Positions 52,218 through 61,046 of a stretch of 64,000 nucleotides of DNA are shown here, piece after piece. How positions within the stretch are numbered: the first letter of the stretch is position 1; every line of letters starts with the position of its first letter. Source of the DNA: Paenibacillus pabuli NBRC 13638 (lineage in GTDB: Bacteria; Bacillota; Bacilli; Paenibacillales; Paenibacillaceae); NCBI RefSeq assembly GCF_001514495.1, contig NZ_BCNM01000004.1, positions 62,001 through 126,000 on the forward strand, given 5' to 3'. The position numbers and the translations under genes are program-made. The notes beneath the pieces are model-generated. The model was not told the origin of the DNA and searched no databases. It saw only the letters and a list, made by a program, of their open reading frames with translations.

Positions 52218-53039
52218 ATGAAGAAATCAGTAATCTACTGGCTATTGCTGCCGGGATTTGTGTTTTTGGCGGCATTTATGATCATTCCGATTGTCCTGAC
52301 GATCGGATCGACGTTCTTTCAGGAAAACTCCTTCACATTTGAAGGATACATGCATTTTTTCAGAGACCCTTACTTTTTGAAAATATTGCTTACGACGCTG
52401 CAGGTCAGCGTGGTCACCACCATCGTCTGCGTGGTGCTCGGATTCCCGACAGCTTATTATATTTCACGGAAAGCGCCGCGCCGCAAAGGCATTCTGCTGG
52501 CACTGGCAATCTTTCCGCTGCTAACGAGCCCTGTCGTACGCTCGTTTAGCTGGATGATTATCCTCGGACGCAAAGGGCTGATCAACAACGCCCTCGTTGG
52601 GCTTGGTATCGTGGACAAGCCGCTGGATATTTTGTATACACCGGCAGCCATGATGATCGGTTTGACCCATCTGTTTCTGCCGCTCATGATTATTTCTCTG
52701 GTCGGCGTGCTTGAGAACATTGATGGTGATCTGCTCAAGGCAGCACAGAGCCTGGGTGCATCCCGCTTCACGGCATTCCGCCGGGTGGTATTCCCGCTGG
52801 CTGTGCCAGGGCTTGTGATCGGAGCCGTACTTGTTTTTGTCGGAAGCCTGACGGCTTATACAACGCCTGCACTCTTGGGAGGCAAACAGCGCGTAATTGC
52901 GACGTTCCTCTATCAGAACGCCATGACCCTGAACGACTGGTATCTGGCCTCGGTCGTTGCCGCGATTATGATTGTCATTACGTTTGTCGTGGTCGGTTTC
53001 ATGAACAAAATGGCCAAAACTTTAAATCCGAAGGGGTAG
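52218..53039 (+). CDS. PotB-like ABC permease
   Basis: 273 residues, six membrane segments. The EAA loop reads GDLLKAAQSLGASRFTAFRRVVFPLAVPGL, the ATPase contact typical of PotB/spermidine-type permeases. RBS CAGGAG precedes ATG. Preceded by a hairpin-rich gap and followed 4 bp later by the second permease. Confidence 0.9.
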   Translation: MKKSVIYWLLLPGFVFLAAFMIIPIVLTIGSTFFQENSFTFEGYMHFFRDPYFLKILLTTLQVSVVTTIVCVVLGFPTAYYISRKAPRRKGILLALAIFPLLTSPVVRSFSWMIILGRKGLINNALVGLGIVDKPLDILYTPAAMMIGLTHLFLPLMIISLVGVLENIDGDLLKAAQSLGASRFTAFRRVVFPLAVPGLVIGAVLVFVGSLTAYTTPALLGGKQRVIATFLYQNAMTLNDWYLASVVAAIMIVITFVVVGFMNKMAKTLNPKG

Positions 53040-53043
53040 ACAT

Positions 53044-53835
53044 ATGCGGGAGAAACATATCGGGCTGGGCCTGTTCAGTCTGCTGGTCTTTATCTTTCTG
53101 CTGGGCCCGCTTCTGATCATCTCGGTGACTTCGTTTGAACCGGGGACAGTACTCAAATTTCCGCCGGAGGGCTTTTCCCTCCGCTGGTACGAGAATATTT
53201 TCAACACAGGCGGTTTCCTTCGTACGTTCCAGACGTCCATCATCATTTCCCTGCTGGGGAATTTGCTGGCGTTGTTGCTCGGGGTTCCGGCTGCGTATGC
53301 ACTTAGTCGTTACGATTTCAAAGGTAAGTCCGTGCTGAATGCATTGTTCCTGTCACCGGTACTCATTCCGGGAATCGTGCTTGGTTTTACATTGATGAAA
53401 TACCTGATCGTAATCTATCATCTGCCGATGTACTTGGGTCTGCTGATCGGTCACACGATTATCATGCTTCCATTTATTATTCGTGTTATCGCATCAAGTC
53501 TGTCGAGCTTTGACTTTGCAGTGGAAGAGGCAGCCCTGAGTCTCGGCGCGGGACGTATCAGAACGTTCTTCCAGATTGTGCTGCCCAACATTCGTTCAGG
53601 AATTATCGCGGCGGTACTGATTGCCTTTCTGGAGTCGTTCAACAACGTGGACATTTCCGTATTTATGACCGGACCAGGGGTAAGCACATTGCCAATTCAG
53701 ATGCTGACCTATGTGGAAAATTATTTTGACCCAACCATTGCAGCCATTTCCGTGCTGTTGATGGTATTGACTGGACTTTTAATGTTCGTGATCGAACGGA
53801 TCATGGGCGGATTCTCATATTTTACTAAACGTTAA
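53044..53835 (+). CDS. PotC-like ABC permease
   Basis: 263 residues, six membrane segments. The EAA loop reads VEEAALSLGAGRIRTFFQIVLPNIRSG. Pairs with the preceding permease as the channel heterodimer. Starts 4 bp after the PotB-like stop and ends 18 bp before the ATPase start. Confidence 0.9.
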   Translation: MREKHIGLGLFSLLVFIFLLGPLLIISVTSFEPGTVLKFPPEGFSLRWYENIFNTGGFLRTFQTSIIISLLGNLLALLLGVPAAYALSRYDFKGKSVLNALFLSPVLIPGIVLGFTLMKYLIVIYHLPMYLGLLIGHTIIMLPFIIRVIASSLSSFDFAVEEAALSLGAGRIRTFFQIVLPNIRSGIIAAVLIAFLESFNNVDISVFMTGPGVSTLPIQMLTYVENYFDPTIAAISVLLMVLTGLLMFVIERIMGGFSYFTKR

Positions 53836-53853
53836 TTGGAGGCGCAGAACGCT

Positions 53854-54912
53854 ATGGCATTGCTGACATTAGACCACGTATCCGTGGCATACGATAAGCA
53901 GACAATCCTGAAGGATTTTCAGTTGGAGCTGGAAAAAGGTAAGCTGCTCTCCCTGCTCGGACCGAGCGGTTGCGGCAAAACAACTACGCTGCGCCTCATC
54001 GCCGGATTCCTGGAAGCATCACAGGGCAAATTTATATTCGGCGGCAAGGACTACACGAAGGTTCCGACGAACAAGCGAAACTTCGGGTTTGTATTTCAGA
54101 GTTATGCGCTGTTTCCGCATCTGTCTGTCTATGACAACGTGGCCTTCGGCCTGCGGATGCGCAAGGTGAAAGACAAGGATATCGCGTCACGCGTGATGCG
54201 AATCCTGGAAGTGGTGAACCTGAACGGCTTCGAGAAGCGATTTCCACAGGAACTGTCCGGTGGGCAGCGTCAGCGTGTGGCGATTGCCCGCGCACTGGTC
54301 ATTGAACCGGATTTGCTGTTGTTCGATGAACCGCTCAGTAACCTGGATGCCAACCTGCGGCTGAATATGCGGGTCGAGATCCGCAGGATTCAGCAGGAAC
54401 TGGGCATTACGACGCTCTACGTCTCTCATGATCAGGAAGAGTGCTTCTCAATCTCAGACCAGGTGGCAATTATGAACAAAGGCGTGGTCGAGCAGCTCGA
54501 CCGCCCGGAAACCATTTTCAAATACCCGGCGACGGAATTTGTGGCGCGATTTATCGGGTTCCATAATTTTATTGAATTCGCAGAGCGCAGTGATGCAGGA
54601 GAAGTGATTACGCTGAAAGCAGGAGGCCGTTTGTTCACCGCAACTGCGCATCCCGGAACGGCACGTCCCGGTGCACGCAAAGGTGCGATTCGCCCGGATG
54701 ATCTGATCGTTAGTGGGGATACCTCCGGGGACATTACAAATGCTTTGCCAGGGATTATCAAAGTAAGTACGTACCTTGGGCGCAGCTATCAGTATGTCAT
54801 TGAGACAGAACTTGGCGACTTTACGGCCAATCAGGAGATGGAGACGCCTTATCTCAGCGGACAGCGGGTTAATCTGATTTTCCCGCAGGATAAGCTTGTC
54901 CTTGTGGAATAG
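53854..54912 (+). CDS. PotA-like ABC ATPase
   Basis: 352 residues. Walker [10 protein letters not shown], signature LSGGQRQR, Walker B LLFDEPLSNLD, switch His in SHDQEE. The C-terminal TOBE-type regulatory domain is present (about 285-350). ATG at 53854 is preceded by GGAGG eleven bases upstream; a TTG six codons earlier overlaps that site. Energises the operon's permease pair. Confidence 0.92.
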   Translation: MALLTLDHVSVAYDKQTILKDFQLELEKGKLLSLLGPSGCGKTTTLRLIAGFLEASQGKFIFGGKDYTKVPTNKRNFGFVFQSYALFPHLSVYDNVAFGLRMRKVKDKDIASRVMRILEVVNLNGFEKRFPQELSGGQRQRVAIARALVIEPDLLLFDEPLSNLDANLRLNMRVEIRRIQQELGITTLYVSHDQEECFSISDQVAIMNKGVVEQLDRPETIFKYPATEFVARFIGFHNFIEFAERSDAGEVITLKAGGRLFTATAHPGTARPGARKGAIRPDDLIVSGDTSGDITNALPGIIKVSTYLGRSYQYVIETELGDFTANQEMETPYLSGQRVNLIFPQDKLVLVE

Positions 54913-55107
54913 CAGCAGGAAGCAGAAAGCAGCAAAAGATGCATTTATCAGCTGATTCCAGAGGACGCGTTACAGTGTAGTGAATGGAAAAAAAGTGGAT
55001 ATTGGGTGCGTTTATTCAAAATGGCAGTTTCCATTCAATATAGCTAGTTGTAGCTGATGCTGCTCTGGATCGCTGTTAGATGCTCATGAAGAAGGAGATT
55101 ATGCCCC

Positions 55108-56865
55108 ATGCGTGCAGATCAACTAATTAAGAATGTACATGTGTATAACAGTTATTATAAACAATTTGAAATGAACAACGTGGCCGTGCTGGACGGTAGA
55201 TTTATGTATGTTGGGCCAAGCGGACCGGAGATGATTGAAGCGGATGAAGTGATTGATGCACGCGGACGTTATATGATACCGGGCCTTATTGATATCCATC
55301 TGCACATTGAGAGTACGATGGTGACACCAGCAACCTTTTCCCATGGCCTGATCCGCTGCGGGGTAACGTCCATTGTGGCGGAACCGCATGAGATGGCGAA
55401 TGTGTTTGGGCTGGAAGGTGTGCAGGAGATGATGTCGGCCAGTCGTGAGACAACGGTGGACATGTTCTACGCCATCCCAAGCTCCGTTCCGGCGACGCCA
55501 ATGGAAACAACGGGTGGTTCAATTGAAATCGAAGATATGGATGTGCTGCTGGCTACTGGAGAGATCATCTGTCTGGGTGAGATCATGAACTATGTGGACG
55601 TCATCCGTGATCCAGAATGCAAGACGAACCAGATCCTTCAGCATATTCGCAAAAACTATCCCGATCTTGTGATCGAAGGTCATACACCGAAATTACTTGG
55701 GCTCGATCTGCACCGATTGATCTATGCTGGCGTTGATTCCGATCATACGCATCAGAGTATTGAGGGTTTACAGGCGCGAATTGCGGCAGGCATGTTCATT
55801 GAAATTCAGGAAAAATCGATGACGCCGGAAGTCATGGAGTACCTGATTCAGCATGATGTTGCTCAGCACTTCTGCTTCGTAACGGACGATGTTATGCCTG
55901 ATTCGCTGGTGGAACGCGGGCATTTGGATCATATTGTGCGCAAGGCCATTCGGATGGGTATGCGCCCCGAAGATGCGATTTACGCTGCAACCTCAACCCC
56001 TGCATCCCGTATGAAAATGACGGATCGCGGCAGCATTGCCCCAGGCAAAGTGGCGGATTATGTGCTGCTGTCCAACTTAGATACACTTGCAGTAGAGCAG
56101 GTATACAAAAATGGCCGTAAAGCTTATGACGACTACGAACCGTACAAGCAGGACCGAATTAGTGGACAGTTCCCGCCTCACTTTTACAGAAGTGTGCAAC
56201 TGGAGATGCTGGGAGCCGAAGACTTTGCAATCCGTTTGTCTGATCCGAAGGTGAATGGGAAAGGTGAAGATTCAGCTTCAGAAGCGCAGTTATCTGAACA
56301 GGGTCTAAACAACTGCCGGGTCATGATGGTGAAGGATGGTTCAACCTTTGTGGAAGAGCATATTGCACAGGTTCAGGCTGCGAATGGTGAACTGCTCTGG
56401 GAAGAAAGCGAATATGGACAGATTGCGACTTTTGAACGTTATGGTGTGAACGGCAATCGGGCGCATGGTCTGATTGGTGGAGACACGATCAAGCGAGGGG
56501 CCATTGCGACAACGTATTCACACGATAACCACAACCTCCTGGTCGTAGGTCGTAATCGTGAAGATATGATCTTGGCAGCTAACACGGTGATTTCGAGCCA
56601 GGGTGGGTTTTGTGTGGTGGAAGACGGCAAAGTGTTGTCCCATCTCGAACTCCCTGTGGGTGGCATTTTGACGGAAGAACCGCTGGCAGTGGTGTCTCAC
56701 CAAGTGAAAGAGCTGCGAGCAGCGATGTTGTCTCTTGGCTATGTGCACTATAACCCGATCATGTCGATTAGCACGCATTCCCTTGCGGTAAGTCCGGCTC
56801 TGAAAATTACGGATCACGGCCTGATTGATGTGAATGCAGGCAAGGTTGTACCGTTAATCATCTAA
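55108..56865 (+). CDS. ade: Adenine deaminase
   Basis: 585 residues, the usual length. Metal-dependent amidohydrolase: PGLIDIHLHIESTMVTP (HxH metal ligands), SIVAEPHEMANV, and HCFVTDDVMPD-type blocks; the C-terminal domain holds the SHDNHNLLVVG motif. It converts adenine to hypoxanthine plus ammonia. With the upstream nucleoside hydrolase and transporter it completes purine-nucleoside salvage. A gap of 195 bp separates it from the ATPase gene and no terminator was seen there, so co-transcription is likely. Confidence 0.94.
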   Translation: MRADQLIKNVHVYNSYYKQFEMNNVAVLDGRFMYVGPSGPEMIEADEVIDARGRYMIPGLIDIHLHIESTMVTPATFSHGLIRCGVTSIVAEPHEMANVFGLEGVQEMMSASRETTVDMFYAIPSSVPATPMETTGGSIEIEDMDVLLATGEIICLGEIMNYVDVIRDPECKTNQILQHIRKNYPDLVIEGHTPKLLGLDLHRLIYAGVDSDHTHQSIEGLQARIAAGMFIEIQEKSMTPEVMEYLIQHDVAQHFCFVTDDVMPDSLVERGHLDHIVRKAIRMGMRPEDAIYAATSTPASRMKMTDRGSIAPGKVADYVLLSNLDTLAVEQVYKNGRKAYDDYEPYKQDRISGQFPPHFYRSVQLEMLGAEDFAIRLSDPKVNGKGEDSASEAQLSEQGLNNCRVMMVKDGSTFVEEHIAQVQAANGELLWEESEYGQIATFERYGVNGNRAHGLIGGDTIKRGAIATTYSHDNHNLLVVGRNREDMILAANTVISSQGGFCVVEDGKVLSHLELPVGGILTEEPLAVVSHQVKELRAAMLSLGYVHYNPIMSISTHSLAVSPALKITDHGLIDVNAGKVVPLII

Positions 56866-56939
56866 TTCGAATACACACTATTCGTGATGTACCTCCAATT
56901 AGATTGTTGTTTTAGAACTAATAGTATAAAAAGAAGAAA

Positions 56940-56984
56940 CCAATACCCCGTTTCGCCACGATGAGTGGTGTCACGGGGTATTGG
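56940..56984 (-). terminator. Strong hairpin downstream of ade
   Basis: CCAATACCCCGT and ACGGGGTATTGG are a perfect 12-bp stem. On the minus strand it is followed by TTTCTTCTTTTT, as expected for a terminator of a leftward gene; on the plus strand it lacks a T-run. Confidence 0.65.
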
Positions 56985-57243
56985 TGTATAGCCAAGGATT
57001 CAAAATCATAATTCTATGCGCTGAGCCCGGCAAGTACATCAACCGTTTCATTCTGGTTCTATACAGACGATAATCATGTTTTCGATCCATTTTGCTTTCT
57101 TTGTTGAAATGAACGCTCTTGATTCCTTTACGGAAATCTTTGAGTTTCTCTTTTCTTGGATCAATGAACTTCCTGCTGTTTTTCAGACTAAGCGATTGTT
57201 CATTTTCCCAGGATCGAATCTCTTCCTGTGTAAACATCTTCAT
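56971..57243 (-). CDS. Small hypothetical basic protein
   Basis: 90 residues, highly charged (RKFIDPRKEKLKDFRKGIK) without membrane segments or a motif I recognise. Its stop lies inside the arm of the terminator hairpin, which has its T-run in this direction, supporting transcription. The ribosome site (GGGGATGAAG) is weak, so it may not be a real gene. It is convergent with ade. Confidence 0.35.
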   Translation of the reverse strand: MKMFTQEEIRSWENEQSLSLKNSRKFIDPRKEKLKDFRKGIKSVHFNKESKMDRKHDYRLYRTRMKRLMYLPGSAHRIMILNPWLYTNTP

Positions 57244-57502
57244 CCCCGTTGTGCCGGGTTAGATTTTGGCTTCGAGAGCCATGGCCTTAGACACAACTAA
57301 TAGAAGAAGATTTTTGGATTGAACATAAGCATCACCCCTGAGATTATTCATCCTTATTTTAACATATATAAAATAAATCTGTATGCTAGTCCAAGTACGG
57401 GGTAATCATGTTGGAGCAATGAATCCTTGTTTGGACGGAGAAACGGAATACATATATAGTTGGAGAGTATGTTTTGAGCAAAGAGCAGGAGGATTAACAA
57501 CG

Positions 57503-58243
57503 ATGATAGATAAAATAAATGCGGCTAAAGCTATATTTTTCGATGTAGACGATACCTTGTATGACCACTTGCAGCCGTTGAAAGGAGCACTACAGGAGGT
57601 ACTTGGTCTACCAGACGATTTCCCTTATGGGGAGGCATATCATCGCTTCCGTTATTATAGCGACTGGCTGTCTGCCCAAGAAGACTTGTCTGCTGTACCC
57701 GAACCGGAAGCGGTGGAACGGATGCGTCATCGGAGATTTGAGCTGACCATGGCGGAATTTGGACTTCCGCTGCAATCTGGACAGGCTGAAGAACTGCAAG
57801 CACAGTATTTGAGTAGACAGTTTCAGATCCAGCCCTTTGAAGGAGCATATGAACTTATTCGGAGACTTCTTGCAGAAGGGCATACGGTAGGATTAATCAC
57901 CAATGGAGAAGGGAAACATCAGCAGCGGAAGCTCGAAGCGCTGGATGTATTCAGCCTTATTCCCGAGGAACGGATTTTCATATCGGGTACACTTGGTTAT
58001 GCCAAGCCGGATACAAGATTGTTTGAGCATGTAAGCAGGCAGACGGGATCGGATTCCGGTTCCAGTTATTACATCGGCGATTCCTGGCGCAATGATGTTG
58101 TCGGTGCAGTGGATGCCGGATGGAAGGTGATCTGGTTCAACCACCGAGATGCTTTGCCAGAATCAGAGCATCAGCCGCATCATATAGCGCGCAGTTATGA
58201 AGAGGTAAGCCGTATCCTTACATCCGAGTTGGTTCAACAATAA
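57503..58243 (+). CDS. HAD-superfamily hydrolase (phosphatase)
   Basis: 246 residues. ATG at 57503 follows AGGAGG by ten bases. HAD motif I is FFDVDDTLYD, motif II LITNGEG, the lysine in YAKPDTRLFE and motif IV YIGDSWRNDVVGA. The cap domain (about 25-110) is of the C1 type. It is a cytoplasmic phosphatase of YjjG/YfnB-type; the substrate is not evident. A terminator follows. Confidence 0.88.
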   Translation: MIDKINAAKAIFFDVDDTLYDHLQPLKGALQEVLGLPDDFPYGEAYHRFRYYSDWLSAQEDLSAVPEPEAVERMRHRRFELTMAEFGLPLQSGQAEELQAQYLSRQFQIQPFEGAYELIRRLLAEGHTVGLITNGEGKHQQRKLEALDVFSLIPEERIFISGTLGYAKPDTRLFEHVSRQTGSDSGSSYYIGDSWRNDVVGAVDAGWKVIWFNHRDALPESEHQPHHIARSYEEVSRILTSELVQQ

Positions 58244-58266
58244 AACGTGTGCTATGTACGTTGGTG

Positions 58267-58303
58267 CAGTCCTAATCCCATTGAGGATCAGGGCTGTTTT
58301 TGT
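58267..58303 (+). terminator. Terminator of the HAD hydrolase gene
   Basis: CAGTCCT-ATCC and GGAT-AGGGCTG pair, then TTTTTGTTGTT. Confidence 0.75.
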
Positions 58304-58453
58304 TGTTGTATGCGAAGTGAGGATTGTCATTGTACATCGGCTAAAATCGAGGTATAGATACTATTGTAAAGGTGTTAAAAGGGTCTTCCAACATGGGTTC
58401 AAAGATGAAGCTTAGCTTCATGGAATCTTCATTCGAATGAATAGGCTAAAGCC

Positions 58454-58510
58454 TTCACAAAGGATAAGGTCGGTGTTATAATTAAAACAAGATTTAGATT
58501 AAGTCTAAAT
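58454..58510 (+). promoter_or_regulatory. dps promoter with PerR-like box
   Basis: TTCACA (58454-58459), 17-bp spacer and TATAAT (58477-58482) form a SigA promoter. ATTTAGA-TTAAG-TCTAAAT (58492-58510), a perfect 7-5-7 inverted repeat, overlaps the start site and resembles PerR boxes of the TTAGA...TCTAA type. PerR control of dps/mrgA is well established in Bacillota. Confidence 0.7.
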
Positions 58511-58575
58511 TAAATGAATGGAAGCAAGTTAACTTAAAATCATAATTATATCGTATTCGAGAGGGGATAAATTCC

Positions 58576-59055
58576 ATGAGCACAATCCAAACTAGAAACA
58601 ATACTTTTGCAAACCATGCCACTGAACTTCAAGAGGTCCTGAACCGCCAGATCGCAGGTTGGTCTGTACTGTACACCAAATTGCACCACTTCCACTGGTA
58701 TGTCAAAGGTCCCCATTTCTTCACACTGCATGCGAAATTCGAAGAGTTATATAACATGGCTACGGTGAATATGGATGAAGCCGCAGAGCGTCTATTGGCC
58801 ATTGGTGGACGTCCGGTCGCAACGATGTCTGAACAACTGCGGTTGTCACCTGTTGAGGAAGCACAGGGACAGTTGTCGGCTGAAGGAATGGTAGAAACCG
58901 TAGTTGCTGATCTGCAAGCGATGGTGGATGTAATTAATCAGGGTATTCAAGCAGCTGGCAAAGCTGAGGATAATGCGACCGAAGATATGCTGATTGGATT
59001 CACTGCTGCATTGGATAAAGAGGTCTGGATGTTAAACGCATTTCTGGGCAAATAA
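58576..59055 (+). CDS. dps: Dps/MrgA ferritin-like DNA-protection protein
   Basis: 159 residues. The Dps signature LHHFHWYVKGPHFFTLHAKFEELY is intact. Ferroxidase residues align as H40, H52, E56 (Asp in some homologues), D67 and E71. It oxidises ferrous iron with peroxide and stores it in a dodecamer. Expression is probably PerR-controlled from a well-placed inverted repeat overlapping the promoter. Confidence 0.94.
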   Translation: MSTIQTRNNTFANHATELQEVLNRQIAGWSVLYTKLHHFHWYVKGPHFFTLHAKFEELYNMATVNMDEAAERLLAIGGRPVATMSEQLRLSPVEEAQGQLSAEGMVETVVADLQAMVDVINQGIQAAGKAEDNATEDMLIGFTAALDKEVWMLNAFLGK

Positions 59056-59183
59056 GCTAAGTTATCCTGCATCCTGAACAACGATATGTAGAGTCCGTGA
59101 ACAAAGTGCCCGTTCGCTTACAAATCCAGTGTGCTTGCCGTATAATGATGGCATTCAAGATGTATAGATTGGTGGAATGAATA

Positions 59184-60392
59184 ATGCGGACAGACCTGGA
59201 TGAACTGCGGGATGAAGCTGAACGGTTTATATATAGATGTTATGAAGAGCTGGGCCATTCGCGTGAAGACGCACAGGCCCGGCTTATTGCTGTTATGAAC
59301 GAAATTGACCATACAGGCACATATGTGCATACTGCAGATGAACTGGAGCATGGCTGTAAAATGGCATGGCGGAACAGCAATCGCTGCATCGGACGGCTAT
59401 TCTGGGATAAACTGCGCATCGTTGATGCGCGTCACGCAGATACCGCTGAATCAGCAGCGGATGCGGTGATGACGCATATCAGAGCGGCTTCCAACGGAGG
59501 CAAAATCATTCCAATGATTACGATCCTACCACCGGATGGACCAAGCGGAGCCCCTGTGCGGATCTGGAATCACCAATTGATCCGTTATGCCGGATATGAG
59601 ACGACGGAAGGCATTGTAGGTGATCCTGCATCTATTGAGTTGACGAAGCTGGCAATGTCGTTTGGCTGGCAGGGAGAGGGCACGCCATATGATGTACTTC
59701 CACTTATTATTCAGGCGCAGGGGCAAGCTCCGAAATGGTATTCTGTGCCCGAGGAAGACATCGTGGAAGTGAGGATTGAGCACCCGGAGCGTCCCGAGAT
59801 TGTTGAACTGGACATGCGCTGGTACGGTGTGCCGATGATTGCCGATATGCGGCTGGAGATTGGCGGCATATCCTATCCGGCAGCACCGTTTAATGGCTGG
59901 TACATGGGTACTGAGATTGGCGCACGCAATCTGGCGGATACGTTTCGGTATAATAAACTACCTGCGGTGGCGGCAGCGCTTGGTCTGAATACGTCGAGTG
60001 AAACGACTCTGTGGAAGGATCGGGCACTGGTAGAGCTGAATGTAGCTGTGCTGCATTCGTTCAAGAAAGCAGGCGTCAGCATTGTGGATCACCACACGGC
60101 GGCAGCGCAATTTGCCTTGTTTGAACAGCGGGAAGAGAAGGCCGGGCGCGAGCTGACAGGCGATTGGGTTTGGTTGATTCCGCCGGTGTCTCCAGCGACG
60201 ACGCATATTTTTCACAGTTCCTACCGCAATGAGATTGTGAAGCCCAATTTTTTCCGTCAGGATCAGGCTTTTAACCTGGATGGAGGATTATCTGGTGAAA
60301 CAATGGAGAACGGTGTAATACAGAATACAGAGCAAGTGAATCGCCAGCTGCAGAACGAAGATTCACCGATGAAATGCCCGTTTGCACACTGA
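59184..60392 (+). CDS. nos: Nitric oxide synthase, oxygenase form
   Basis: 402 residues, about 40 more than B. subtilis NOS. The heme thiolate is C68 in [13 protein letters not shown]; the arginine-binding region and pterin site are conserved ([20 protein letters not shown], and [10 protein letters not shown]). As in other bacterial forms there is no reductase domain; an electron partner is elsewhere. It makes NO from arginine and may protect against oxidative stress and antibiotics. The extra C-terminal tail ends KCPFAH, and its last codons lie in a terminator stem. Preceded by dps. Confidence 0.94.
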   Translation: MRTDLDELRDEAERFIYRCYEELGHSREDAQARLIAVMNEIDHTGTYVHTADELEHGCKMAWRNSNRCIGRLFWDKLRIVDARHADTAESAADAVMTHIRAASNGGKIIPMITILPPDGPSGAPVRIWNHQLIRYAGYETTEGIVGDPASIELTKLAMSFGWQGEGTPYDVLPLIIQAQGQAPKWYSVPEEDIVEVRIEHPERPEIVELDMRWYGVPMIADMRLEIGGISYPAAPFNGWYMGTEIGARNLADTFRYNKLPAVAAALGLNTSSETTLWKDRALVELNVAVLHSFKKAGVSIVDHHTAAAQFALFEQREEKAGRELTGDWVWLIPPVSPATTHIFHSSYRNEIVKPNFFRQDQAFNLDGGLSGETMENGVIQNTEQVNRQLQNEDSPMKCPFAH

Positions 60393-60414
60393 TGTGTGAT
60401 CGGGTTATTTTTTT
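60377..60414 (+). terminator. Terminator overlapping the nos stop codon
   Basis: CCCG/CGGG and CACAC/GTGTG stems, with loop TGAT, followed by TTATTTTTTTG. The upstream arms encode the last codons of nos. Confidence 0.65.
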
Positions 60415-60538
60415 GTAGCCGTGATTCTAAAAAGAGTAGTTTAAAATAGGAAAAAAAGGTAGAGTTTTTTTCTCTATATGGAAATTAATGTTCCCTCTAT
60501 AATAAGCCCATGGACTAAACTTAGAGGGGGAACAACAC

Positions 60539-61009
60539 ATGGGATACATTGAATCGCTTCGAGAAATGGTTGGCAATGCACCTGTTATTCTGGTAAGACC
60601 GAGTGTGTTGATTTTGAATAAATCAGGCGAAATTTTGTTGGTTCGACATGTGGATAATACCTGGGGTGTACCAGGTGGATTTATGGAGTTGGGCGAATCT
60701 GTGGAAGAGTCGGCGAGGCGAGAGGTCAAGGAAGAAATTGGAATACAGATCAAGAAACTTGTGCTATACGGCGTCTTTTCGGGGAAAGATTTATATACGA
60801 AATTAAGAAAGGGGCATGAATATTATAATGTGGTCATTGGTTATGTTTGCACGGAGTTCGAAGGCGAGTTGAAGCCCGATGGGGTGGAAGTTCTTGAAGC
60901 GAAGTTTTACAAACCGACGGAATTGCCTGAGAACACAGACCCTTATTTAAAAAGTAAAATCGAAGAAAATGCGCTACATATAGCAACTTTATTAGGTGTA
61001 AATAAGTAA
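60539..61009 (+). CDS. NUDIX hydrolase
   Basis: 156 residues. The Nudix box GGFMELGESVEESARREVKEEIG is complete. GAGGGGG precedes the ATG. It hydrolyses a nucleoside diphosphate derivative; the substrate is not evident. Monocistronic, with a shared hairpin before the convergent MFS gene. Confidence 0.9.
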   Translation: MGYIESLREMVGNAPVILVRPSVLILNKSGEILLVRHVDNTWGVPGGFMELGESVEESARREVKEEIGIQIKKLVLYGVFSGKDLYTKLRKGHEYYNVVIGYVCTEFEGELKPDGVEVLEAKFYKPTELPENTDPYLKSKIEENALHIATLLGVNK

Positions 61010-61016
61010 ATGGAGG

Positions 61017-61036
61017 CTGCCCACTGATGTGGGCAG
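61017..61036. terminator. Hairpin between convergent nudix and MFS genes
   Basis: CTGCCCAC and GTGGGCAG pair perfectly around TGAT, followed by TCTTGTG. Confidence 0.6.
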
Positions 61037-61046
61037 TCTTGTGCGT

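Larger units (their letters stand above)
58244..58575. other. Intergenic region before dps
   Basis: 332 bp containing the HAD gene terminator (58267-58303), three consecutive hairpins (58405-58453) and the dps promoter with a PerR-like box. No gene is supported. Confidence 0.75.

Noticed and set aside
57076..57300. 74-codon plus-strand frame after ade
   Set aside because: It is antisense to the small minus-strand candidate gene and has no ribosome site; neither strand is strongly supported but the minus frame fits the terminator better.
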